From: Maratus speciosus
Taxonomy: Eukaryota > Arthropoda > Arachnida > Araneae > Salticidae
DNA: 64,000 nt
Direction of reading: 5' to 3'
Assembly (NCBI GenBank): GCA_963932465.1
Contig: OZ010799.1
Coordinates: 278,663,164 to 278,727,163 of the forward strand
Below the pieces are notes generated by a model that was not told the origin of the DNA, did no database searches, and saw nothing but the letters and a program-made list of their open reading frames with translations. A program made the position numbers and the translations under genes. Of this stretch, positions 34,948 to 45,564 are shown one piece after another. Position 1 is the stretch's first letter. Every line of letters begins with the position of its first letter.

Positions 34948-36098
34948 AAAAGAGTGTTGAACACAAAAAGATTTTTTTTTTTCGATAGAGAAGGGGAAGG
35001 GGAGAGAGGGTAGACAGTGTGGAAAATTATTTTATTTTCTAGAAAATTACTTTGCTTGCATTTTTTTTGTTGAGGTGTAGCTTTGATTTGTTACATGAAT
35101 TAGCCTGGTTCAAGTCAAAGGATTTTTTTTATTAATTTAAATTAACTTTGAGATCTCTTCATTTCAGAAAACAAAGAAAAAAATTGATTTCAGTTTTTGC
35201 AGCAGAAAGTAATTGTATGTCTCAAAACGCCAATTAGAAGAAAGATTAATGCATATCACCAATGCACTTGTCTTTATATATCAATACAACTGATGATTTT
35301 AAAACAAGTTTAAAAACATAAATAAAAAATATCTTTTCGAACTGAATGACAAAGACCAGTGTTGCAGTCGTAAAAAAAACAAAGGGTATAGGCTAAAGTT
35401 ATGAACATTCATGGATACAGTATACGCTAATGCTAAGAAGCTCCGCAGAAGGTATGCGGAGCTTCTTAAAAAAATCCAGAGAGAGGGTGTATGGCGTATA
35501 TCTACGTATACCCTCCACTACCCCGTGACAAGAACAGATCCAGATCTTAAAACATATCGTCGGTTTATATTAAGTTACAAAGGAAAAAAATCCATTATAT
35601 TATAGTTCTCTATCTTATTATTATTTTTCTTTAAAGCGGTTCTCGAGTTTCCTACAGAACAACGCAAAATTGTCTGTCTCATTTTTAAGCATATTGGTAG
35701 GCCTGACTGTTGAAGCGGAATACAATGGAAACTAGTTTTACATTTTTTGATAAAATTACTTATCGCGTTATAAGCGATTGTGGTCACTTGACGACAAGTT
35801 TTTTGCCTTTCTTGAGCTGCCGTGTCCGAAATTCGGTTCAAAACGCCAACTTTGACAATATTTTCTGAAAAATCATCTGCGTTTACCAAAAAATGGAAAA
35901 CGTCTTTTGACTACATAGTTTCTGAATAGCAACACCTGCCAATTTCCGAACAAAAATGAATTCAGAAATGTCTCAGAAAGTAGCTGTTTTAATTTGAAAA
36001 CACCCTTAAGGATTTTTTCCCCGCATTTTTTAAAAATAATTTTTCAAGAAACTTTTAATTTTTCGAAGATACAATATACCATTGCATATAGTAGCCAA
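34948..36098. other. No recognised gene; small hairpin and one 104-codon frame
   Basis: The hairpin at 35434-35468 is listed separately. A minus-strand frame at 35575-35889 (from a TTG, about 104 codons, containing SDTAAQERQKTCRQV) is longer than most here and is preceded by a pyrimidine-rich stretch ending in CGCAG. It could therefore be an exon or a repeat fragment. I recognise no family. The rest shows nothing. Confidence 0.3.
35434..35468. other. 13-bp-stem hairpin
   Basis: TAAGAAGCTCCGC, a 9-base loop, then GCGGAGCTTCTTA: a perfect 13-bp stem, followed by A-rich sequence on the right. Confidence 0.85.
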
Positions 36099-36685
36099 TA
36101 GGGATGCACCGAATATTCGGTGTCTATTCTGTAATCGGCCTTTTCGGTTATGTTACCGAATATTCGGTTAGGCCGAATATAAGATATTCGGCCAAACCAA
36201 ATACTTAAAAAACAGTTTTAAAAATCTTACACAATTTCAGTTTTTAACTGTCAACTTATAAAGATATTCATAATAATTAGAAACAGAATCATATTTAAGA
36301 GTTAATCATATTAAGAGAATGTTTTTACATTATTTGCTTTTTGTAAAGTATTACTTAAGAAAACTAACCATTAATGGGGATTTTCATAGGAATTAACAAT
36401 GTAAAATTGCAAGTTCCTGAACCTTTTCTAGTAAATAATCTGTTTCTTGCTTTTTCACAAAAAAAGGGAGCTTCTAATCAAAACAGAAAAACTTTCAGGG
36501 TTGATAATACACATCTAGAAAGACAAATTTTGCTCAGAAAAAACCATAATCGCAATCCACTTATACAGTTATAAATAAAGTGTATCTCATCTCATTCGAA
36601 GTCAAACTTGGATTTTCATTTGTTAACCCTAAGGAAGATATCACAGCTATACGTTTAACAAACTTGCTTTGATTTCTGTCAAATA

Positions 36686-37825
36686 CAGTCGGACCTCTAT
36701 TTAACGAACCTCTATTTTGCGAATTTCTCGATTTTGCGAATTTTCCCTTGGAACCAAGAACATTTTGCGAATTTCTTCGTAAAATAACCTCCAAATAGCG
36801 AAGTGCATTCTCTATTTAACGAACTTTTTCTTGTGATCAAAATTTTTTTTTCTCCCCATTTCTCAAAATATTTCTAGACATTTCAAACTTATTCTTTCTT
36901 TAAACACGTTTTATGATGTTCAGTGGCCTTGAACAGGTTTTACCAGGCGCCTTCTTTGTCAGCAATGAGAATTCGGTAAGTATGGAGGACGAAGACAATA
37001 ATCCCTTAGAGTAACTTAAAAAAATGTGGACACAGTGAGGGAAAAAAAAAGAAGAAATTAACCATGATGTGCTGATTGATGACTGTATTTCACTTAATTC
37101 TGAAATTGAGACCTTGGAAACACTATCCGAATTGGATATTTCCGAATGTGAAAAATAAAAATAATACAGCAATGAATTGCGATGAAGACGAATATGATGA
37201 TGATGGAAATGAACATTAAGCAGGAATTAACAAAACTTCGTATGATGAAATGCTAAAATCATTTGAAATAATCCGACGCGGATTATAGTTAGAAAAAATA
37301 TGCATGAAGGGGCTTTTGGTGCATTGCAAAGATGCGAGACATATTATGAGAGAAAGCCCTTTTTTAAATAAAAAAACTCAGGCAAAATTAACAGAGTTTT
37401 TCAGAAATTAAATCTAAGGACGCATATGTTAATGTATGGTTAAAATTATTTGTTATAACTATAATAAATACGATAATGTCATTAAAATTCGTTAATTTTA
37501 ATGTAAAAGTATTTACTTTAAACAGAAAATACAGTGTATTCCTGGACAATGTTTCGTTTTCCTTGCAGATTTCAAAGATTTAAACACATCGAAAAAATGA
37601 ATTGATGATGGATATTGGTGGGTAAAATAAATAAAACAAATCGATATAATTTATTTAAAAAAATGTGATTAATTACTTTTAGTAAAAATATTTAGTATTT
37701 ATGAATTTAAAATCTGTTTTATGTACTTTAAAGTATTTTAAAAGGTGAATCTCTATTTAACGAATTTTCCATATAACGAACTTTTTTCCGGGATTTAGCG
37801 ACTTCGTTAAATAGAGGTTCGACTG
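36686..37825 (+). mobile_element. pogo/Tigger-like element, 1.14 kb, TA-flanked
   Basis: CAGTCGGACCTCTATTTAAC (36686) and its complement GTTAAATAGAGGTTCGACTG (to 37825) are long terminal inverted repeats bordered by TA on both sides. The sub-terminal regions repeat TTTTGCGAATTT and TATTTAACGAA words. The centre holds the C-terminal relic of its transposase (37231-37411). It lacks the catalytic core, so it is an internally deleted, non-autonomous copy. Confidence 0.85.
37231..37411 (+). pseudogene. Tigger-type transposase C-terminal relic
   Basis: The plus strand reads KTSYDEMLKSFEIIRRGL, one stop, then a segment with LLVHCKDARHIMRE and QAKLTEFFRN before a stop at 37409-37411. A 'Y.EAL..FE.IR' helix followed by 'K..KLTDFF' just before the stop is the usual tail of Tigger/pogo transposases. 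Upstream, 36990-37150 is acid-rich, as the linker of these proteins often is, but frames are broken there. It is not functional. Confidence 0.7.
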
Positions 37826-38609
37826 TATAATATCATGATGAGAAGTGCTGGAAATTGCCACTCTTAATATTTAAACAACTATGAGGTAGACATTCCTTTA
37901 TTCAGAATGCAATTTATAGTATTTATATTGTGTCACAGACCAAAATTCAGTCATTTTCAATGATATCATCACATTTAATACGAACTAAATTAATATGAAA
38001 CAAATCTTGCAAAAATATCTTCATTTACTGATAAAGCTGTGAACGAAAATTCAGTTTCGGCTTGTACTTGCACATGCACACCCAGAATTTTTGACTGAAT
38101 ATACTGTAATTTTGATGGAATAAATGGAGTGAGGTGTTGTTTCTTGTTCAAAAATTTTTTGTCTTGACCACGTTATCTCTGTTGAAAGTTTGTTACAATT
38201 TTTTTAGGAACAATGTGTATGTTTACAATTTCTAAAAATAATCGCCCATTCGAAACACTGATCTAAGATGCATTTAAAAACTTCCCTGCTAAATCAAAGA
38301 CAGTAGAAAAGTTATTTTTGCTGAGTTGTTTGATTTAGAATTAAAAAAAATATATTCACTAGGTTTAATTCACCAGAAGAACCTATGAAATATCAAAATT
38401 TTTTAATTAATAAAATTTTAAACTTCTCTTCTTAAATACCTCAAAGCAGATTTTTTTCATGTATAAAGTTTACTTGTAAAACGTTCTTGTTTATCAAGAT
38501 GTAAGTTTCTACATTAAATATTATGTAAAATTATTTTAAAATTTAACATTTTAATGTCTTTAATCTTTGAAATATAAAAATATTCGACCAGCCGAGTACT
38601 TGGTATTTG

Positions 38610-38839
38610 CAGGGCAGAAACTAGGGGGGGGGGGGGGCAGAGGGGGCATGTGCCCCGGGCGCCAGAACAAAGGGGCGTCAAATGAAGGATTATACCTTTG
38701 GAATCGATCATTTTCTTCTGATGGACTGATGGCTTTCATTATTATGAAACAGCCATTATAAATGAAGTGTTAGGTGAAGATGAAAGAGCAGCCGTAAAAA
38801 GTTTGAACTCTGATTTTCTGGTCTGAATGGAAACAAAAA

Positions 38840-38879
<40 letters not shown>

Positions 38880-39340
38880 AAAAAAAAATTATGTCCTTCC
38901 CCCCCCCCCCCCCCCCATTCAGACCAGAAAATCAGAGTTCAAACTTTTTACGGCTGCTCTTTCATCGTCACCTAGCACTTCATTTATAATGACTGTTTCA
39001 TAATAATGAAAGAAATAATGAAAGCCATCAGTCCATCAGAAGAAAATAACTCGGTTAAAGCGGAAACTCGGTTAAGCGGGACTCGGATAATCGGAACTCT
39101 ACTGTATAAGCAAACACTGCAAATAGCCGGTAATACATGCGAATTCTTTTATGTGAACGAACCATAATTGCAACAAACGTCATATTCAATTTACGTAGTT
39201 CAGTATTACATATTTTTAATTTTAAAATAAGCCGGCCATTAGAAAATTAGTAAAATTCTCTTTGTAAATATACTTTGAGGAAGAAAGGGCGGGGGCGCCA
39301 AAATTCATGTTTGCCCCGGGCGCACAAAAGGCTAGTTTCG
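38610..39340. mobile_element. Second hAT-like element, nested, with internal palindrome
   Basis: It starts CAGGGCAGAAACTA and ends CTAGTTTCG, the decayed equivalents of the ends at 28886-29445, and carries the same GGGGGCATGTGCCCCGG and GGGGGCGCCAAAAT blocks. TATTTG lies at both borders (38604-38609 and 39343-39348). An uninterrupted paralogous stretch near 39600 (GGTATTTGGCCGAATAG) shows the pre-insertion sequence. Inside, about 38709-38830 and 38917-39062 are inverted copies of each other around a T-run and a C-run. The copy at 28886 has only one of these arms. Confidence 0.75.
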
Positions 39341-39707
39341 ACTATTTGGCCGAATAGATACTACTCGGCTAGCCGAATAATCGGTATTCGGCCTAACAGT
39401 TAATTCGGCTAACCGAATATTCGGTATACGGTTCGCCTGTAGGCCGAATATTCGGTAGAAAAGTTATTTTTGCTGAGTTGTTTGTTTTAGAATTAAAAAA
39501 ATATATATATTTACTTGGTTTAATTCACCAGAAGAAGCCATGAAATATGAAACTTTTTAATTAATAAAATTTCAAAATATTCGACCAACCGAATATTTGG
39601 TATTTGGCCGAATAGTTACTACTCGCCTAGTCGAATATTCGGTATCCGGTTCGCCTGTAGGCCAAATATTCGGTATTCGGTCATAATCACTATTCGATTC
39701 ATCCTTA

Positions 39708-40308
39708 GTAGCTGATGTAATTTTATTACACCGTTTTAATTTTTGATAAGAAAAAATTCCCGGTTCTCTCTTATTTTTTGCTTTGAAAAACAGACAATAC
39801 AACAGTAAACATCTGGCGACATCCTGTTCCCCGAAAAACCCGCGAAATATCCACCCCCCATAGCTTTCAGAGTCCAGCAAAACGAATTTTAACGAACAAG
39901 AAGTCTGGCCTTCTAATTTCATTTGCATTGGTCAAGGAATGTACGCATTTACCCTCAAGGCCTTTTTCTCCAGATTCCTTTCTTGAATGAAGGGAAGATG
40001 CGAAGATATTCTCTACCCCTAGCTTACAGGGATACTGCATAGAAATAGGAAGAAGGTATATTTAATCTTCTAAAGGGATACTGTATCATGGACCCCTCCC
40101 CTTCTTACACCCATGGAGCAAAGAGAAAGGAAGTTTCTAATTAGAAAATGTTTAATAATTTTAAATACGTTTTGACATTGTTTTCTGTTTTGTAATAAAT
40201 TTTGTAATATGTTTTTAAAAATTCTTAAAAAAAAAGAAAAAAAATCAGAGCCGAAGGAGGCAGTTTTTGAACGAAAGTGAAATTACCGAATGTATATGAG
40301 TTTACCGA
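39708..40308. other. No convincing feature before the gap
   Basis: AT-rich. From about 40240 the sequence begins to resemble the roughly 305-bp repeat units that follow the gap. Confidence 0.4.
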
Positions 40309-40508
40309 NNNNNNNNNNNNNNNNNNNNNNNNNNNNNNNNNNNNNNNNNNNNNNNNNNNNNNNNNNNNNNNNNNNNNNNNNNNNNNNNNNNNNNNNNNNN
40401 NNNNNNNNNNNNNNNNNNNNNNNNNNNNNNNNNNNNNNNNNNNNNNNNNNNNNNNNNNNNNNNNNNNNNNNNNNNNNNNNNNNNNNNNNNNNNNNNNNNN
40501 NNNNNNNN
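40309..40508. other. Assembly gap (200 N)
   Basis: Exactly 200 undetermined bases. The round number suggests a scaffolding gap of fixed or estimated size inside or next to a tandem array. Confidence 0.99.
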
Positions 40509-42199
40509 AGTGGAAACAGATATAAAATATAGTCTATCTTGGAGCAAGATCTGTCACCATCATTTTTACACCATTATATTTGAAATCGGTTCAGTACTTC
40601 CTGAGATTGCATAGAAATCGCAATTTAGAAAGTTTTTTATAGCGCTTATTGCGCATTTTGACCCCCTTTTAAATTTCGATTTTTTTAGGAAATATCCTTA
40701 GAGATCATTGATATCTTATAACTAACTACCATTCCAAATTTCACGATTCTAGGCCCTTCCGTAACGCAAAAGCCGCAATTTAGAACGTTTTTTGCTCCTG
40801 CACCCCCTTTGGGGTAGTGGCACCGACATAAAACATCCCCTGTGTTGGAGCAAGGGTTTTCACCATCATTTTGACGCCATTATTTTTAGATCGGTTTAAT
40901 ATTTCCTGAGATTGTGTAGAAACCACCATTAGAACGTTTTTTAGAACGCTTTTCGCACATTTTCAGTCCTTTTAAATTTCGAATTGTTTAAGAACTGTTC
41001 TTAGAAATTCTTTATATCTAATAAGTAGCTAATATTTCAAATTTCATATTTCTAGGCTCTTCGGTAACGCAAAAATTGGATTTTTAGAACGTTTTTTGCT
41101 CCTGCACCCCCTTTGGGGTAGTGGCACTGATATAAAACATAGCCTATGTTGGAGCAAGGGTTGTCACCGTCATTTTGACACCCTTATTTTGACACCATTA
41201 TTTTTTAAATCGGTTTGGTATTTCTTGAGATTGTGTAGAAACCACCATTTAGAACGTTTTTTAGTACGATTTTCGCGCATTTTCATCCTTTTCAATTTTC
41301 GAATTGCTTAAGTACTGTTCTTAGAAATCCTTTATATCTAATAAGTAGCTAATATTTCAAATTTCATATTTCTAGACCCTTCAGTAACACATAAATCGCA
41401 TTTTTAGAACGTTTTTTGCTCCTGCACCCCCTTTGGGGTAGTGACACCGACATAAAACATAGCCTATCTTGGATCAAGAGTTGTCACCATCATTCTGACA
41501 TCAATATTTTTTAAATCGGTTTATGTTTCCTGAGATTGTGTAGAAACTACCATTTAGAACGTTTTTTAGAACGCTTTTTGTGCATTTTCGTCCCTTTAAA
41601 ATTTCGAATTGTTTAAGAAATGTTCTTAGATATCATTTATATCTTATAAGTAACTAATATTCAAAATTTCATATTTCTAGGCCCTTCAGTAACACATAAA
41701 TCGCATTTTTAGAACGTTTTTTGCTCCTACACCCCCTTTGGAATAGTGGCACCGACATAAAACATAGCCTATCTTGGAGCAAGCGTTGTCACCGTGATTT
41801 TGACACCAATACTTTTTAAATTGGTTTGGTATTTCCTGAGATTGTGTAGAAATTACCATTTAGAACGTTTTTTAGAACACTTTTTGTGCATTTTCAACCC
41901 TTTTAAATTTCGAATTGTTTAAGAACTGTTCTTAGACATCATTTATATCTTATAAGTAACTAATATTCAAAATTTCATATTTCTAAGTCCTTCAGTAACG
42001 CTAAAATCGCATTTTTAGAACGTTTTTTGCTCCTGCACCCCCTTTGGTGTAGTGGCATCGACATAAGATATAGCCTATGTTCTAAGTTGGACTAACACCA
42101 TCATTTTGATACCATTACTTTTGGAATCGGTTCGGTAGTTCCAGAGCTTATCTCCGACAAATAAACAATTTTTTCCTCTTTATAATAGGAGTATAGATG
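40509..42199. repeat. Higher-order array, partial block 1
   Basis: Units of about 300-320 bp follow one another: TTTAGAACGTTTTTTGCTCC, CACCCCCTTTGGGGTAGTGG, CACCGACATAAAACATAGCC, GGAGCAAGGGTTGTCACCAT, AATCGGTTTGGTATTTCCTG, CACCCCTTTTAAATTTCGAA and GGCCCTTCAGTAACACAAAA. The GTAGTGGCACCGACAT landmark recurs near 40814, 41116, 41437, 41741 and 42046. The block closes with ACAAATAAACAATTTTTTCC, TTTATAATAGGAGTATAGAT and then the start of the next block. Confidence 0.85.
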
Positions 42200-45100
42200 A
42201 CTAGCAAACCCCGCGGCTTTGCTCGCGTAATATTTGAAATATGCAAAGTGATATTTATATGTCTAATTTTTATCAAAAGGTACTAACTAAATTTTTATTT
42301 TATTAAAGGGTAATATTTTATCTTATTAAAAGGTACTTATTAACCACTTCACCGGCTGCCCCGAGATAAGTCGGGGGTAAAAGCACTGTTTCCCCGTACC
42401 TGTCGCCGGTGAAGTGGTCAAACATCATTGTTACACTGCATACGGCAGAAATGAGACTTAAATTAATAAAACGAAATAAAACTAAATAAATAATAATTTA
42501 GAAAATATTTTGAAACTTTTATGCTCAATTAATACGCTCATTTCAGTATTCATTTGAAGTTTTTAATTTTTTAGAAACCATCTTCTTACATCTTAAAATT
42601 AACCATCATGTCAAATTCCAAGTCCTACCACCTCTCGCAACATAAAGGTCTATGTTGATATAGGAACTGTCACCATTAATTTGCCAACATTAATTTTGAA
42701 ATTGGTTTGTTATTTCCTAATATTCCACAGAAACGTAATTTAGAAAGCTTTTAAAGGCCTTTTTAGAGCGTTTTTTGTTCCTGTGAACCCCAGGTGGTAG
42801 AATCATCGGCATAAAATATAGCCTGTGTAGGATCAGTGACTGCTACCATTGATTCGTAACTATTACTTTTATATTTCGTTTATATTCCCTGAAATTGCGT
42901 AGAAATCGTAATTTAGGACTTTTTTAGAATGCTTTTCGCACCTCCCCTTCACTTCACCCCTTTTTAATTCGAATTTATTTTCGACAGTCCTTCGAGGGCA
43001 TTTATATTTTACAAGTAACTACCATGCCATATTTAAAGTTTCTAGCCTTTTCAGTATCACAGAAATCGCAATTTAGAAAGTTTTTAGCTACTGCAACCCT
43101 CTGGTGGTAGTGGCACAGACATAAAATATAGCTTATGTTTGAGCACGTTCTATCACCAACAATTTGTCATTATTATTATTTTAATCGGTTTGGTATTTGA
43201 TAAGATTACATACAAATTGTAATTTATAACGCTTTTCGCTCACTTCATCTTTTTAAATTTGAAATTTTCTTTCGACAGTTCTTAGAAATCAGTTGCATCT
43301 TGTAAGTAAATACCATGCCATACTTCAAAGTGTTAGACCCTTCAGTTATGCAAAAAACGCAAATTAGAACATGTTTCGCTTTTGCAACCCTCAGATGGTA
43401 GTGACAGCAACATAAAATATAACCTATGTTATAGCAGGGACTGTCACCATTGATTTGCAACCATTAGTTTAGAAATAGCTTTGGATTTTCCTGAGATTGA
43501 GTAGAAATCGCAATTTAGAAGGTTTTTAGAGCGCTTTTCGTGCATTTTCACCCCTTTATAAATTTACAATTTTTTCGAAACTGGTCTTAAAGATCATTTA
43601 TATGTAATAAATATGTACCTTGCCTAATTTTAACTTGCCAGCCCCTACCGATCACAAAAATCGAAATTTGGAACGTTCTTTTTCTCCTGCAACGTCTAGG
43701 TGATAGTGATACCGACTTAAAATAGCGTCTATGTTAGAGCAGAGGCAGTCAGCATCAATTTCTTACCATTACTTTTGAAATCAGTTTAATTCTTCCTGAG
43801 ATATTGGTGACAAATCGGCATTTAGAACGTTTTTAGAACGCTTTTCGCTCATTTTGCTCCTGCATCTCCTCTGGGTAGTGGAAACACATATAAAATATAG
43901 CCTATCTTGGAACAAGATCTGTCCCCATCCTTTTTACACCATTATATTTGAAATCGGTTCAGTATTTCCTGAGACTGCTAGAAATCGCAATTTCGAACGT
44001 TTTTTTACGACGCTTTTTGCGCATTTTGACCCCTTTTAAATTTCGACTTTTTTTTAGGAAAGTCCTTAGAGATCATTGATAACTTGTAACTAACTACCAT
44101 TCTAAATTTCACGATTCAGGGCCCTTCCGTCACGCAAAAACCGCAATTTAGAACGTTTTTCTCCTGCTCCCTCTTTGGGGTAGTGGCACCGACATAAAAC
44201 ATAGCCTATGTTGGAGCAAGGGTTTTCACCATCATTTTGACGCCATTGTTTTTTTAATCGGTTTTTTATTTCCTGAGATTGTGTAGAAATCACCATTTAG
44301 AACGTTTTGTAGAACGCTTTTCGCGCATTTTCACCCCTTTTAAATTTCGAATTGTTTAAGAACTGTTCTTAGAAATCCTTTATATCTAATAAGTAGCTGA
44401 TACTTCAAATTTCATATTTCTAGGCCCTTCAGTAACACATAAATCGCATTTTTAGAACTTTTTTGCTTCTACACCCCCTTTGGGGTAGTGGCAACGACAT
44501 AAAATATAGCCTATCTTAGAGCAAGCGTTGTCACTATCATTTTGACACCAATATTTTTTAAATCGGTTTGGTATTTCCTGAGATTATGTAGAAACTACCA
44601 TTTAGAACGTTTTTAAGAACGCTTTTTGTGCATTTTTATTACTTTTAAATTTCGAATTGTTTAAGAACTATTCTTAGACATCATTCATATCTTATAAGTA
44701 ACGAATATTCCAAATTTCATATTTCTAGGCCCTTCAGTAACGCAAAAATCACATTTTTAGAACGTTATTTGCTCTTGCACACCTTTTGGGGTAGTGGCAC
44801 CGACATAAAATATAGCCTATGTTCTAAGTTGGACTAACACCATCATTTTGACACCAATATATTTTAAATCGGTTTGGTATTTCCTGAGATTATGTAGAAA
44901 CTACCATTTAGAACGTTTTTAGAACGCTTTTTGTGCATTTTCATCCCTTTTAAATTTCGAATTGTTTAAGAACTGCTCTTAGACATCATTTATATCTTAT
45001 AAGTAACTAATATTCCAAATTTCATATTTCTAGGCCCTTCAGTAACGCAAAAATCACATTTTTAGAACGTTATTTGCTCTTGCACCCCTTTTGGGGTAGT

Positions 45101-45564
45101 GGCACCGACGTAAAATATAGCCTATGTTCTAAGTTGGACTAACACCATCATTTTGACACCAATATATTTTAAATCGGTTTGGTATTTCCTGAGATGATGT
45201 AGAAACTACCATTTAGAACGTTTTTAGAACGCTTTTTGTGCATTTTCACCCCTTTTAAATTTCGAATTGTTTAAGAACTGTTCTTAGGCATCATTTATAT
45301 CTTATAAGTAACTAATATTCCAAATTTCATATTTCTAGGTCCTTAAGTAACGCAAAAATCGCATTTTTAGAACGTTTTTTGCTCCTGCACCCCCTTTGGT
45401 GTAGTGGCACCGACATAAGATATAGCCTATGTTCTAAGTTGGACTAACACCATCATTTTGATGCCATTACTTTTGGAATCGGTTCGGTAGTTCCTGAGCT
45501 TACCTCCGACAAATAAACAATTTTTTCCTCTTTATAATAGGAAGTATAGATGATGATGATGATG
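42200..45564. repeat. Higher-order array, block 2 (3.37 kb)
   Basis: It starts ACTAGCAAACCCCGCGGCTT-TGCTCGCGTAATATTTGAAA, continues with a divergent leader and degenerate units, then more regular 305-bp-type units, and ends with the closing sequence ATAGGAAGTATAGATGATGA followed by (GAT)n. The sharp 'CTAGC..CCCGCGGC' start and the TATAATA..TATAGAT end are like those of a widespread class of arthropod interspersed elements. The blocks may therefore be head-to-tail copies of one long repetitive element. Confidence 0.8.
42340..42423. mobile_element. Tiny hairpin MITE in one block only
   Basis: TTAA-CCACTTCACCGGC and GCCGGTGAAGTGG-TCAA are inverted 13-bp ends around about 50 bp that also holds CCCCGAGATAAGTCGGGG. 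TTAA at one side and TCAA at the other resemble a piggyBac-type target. The equivalent regions of the other blocks (near 45650 and 49470) lack it. Confidence 0.6.

Larger units (their letters stand above)
36099..39707. mobile_element. hAT element with nested insertions
   Basis: The ends TAGGGATGCACCGAATATT (36099) and the complement of CTAAGGATGAATCGAATA (to 39707) form terminal inverted repeats. The 8 bp outside each end are GTAGCCAA and GTAGCTGA (six of eight identical), fitting a decayed hAT target duplication. Sub-terminal regions are packed with CCGAATATTCGG-type words. A pogo-type element (36686-37825) and another hAT element (38610-39340) are inserted inside. A sub-terminal segment is duplicated (about 38284-38600 and 39445-39600). 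No intact transposase is present. Confidence 0.75.

Noticed and set aside
40277..40547. Open frames of about 80 codons across the gap
   Set aside because: They consist almost entirely of undetermined bases.
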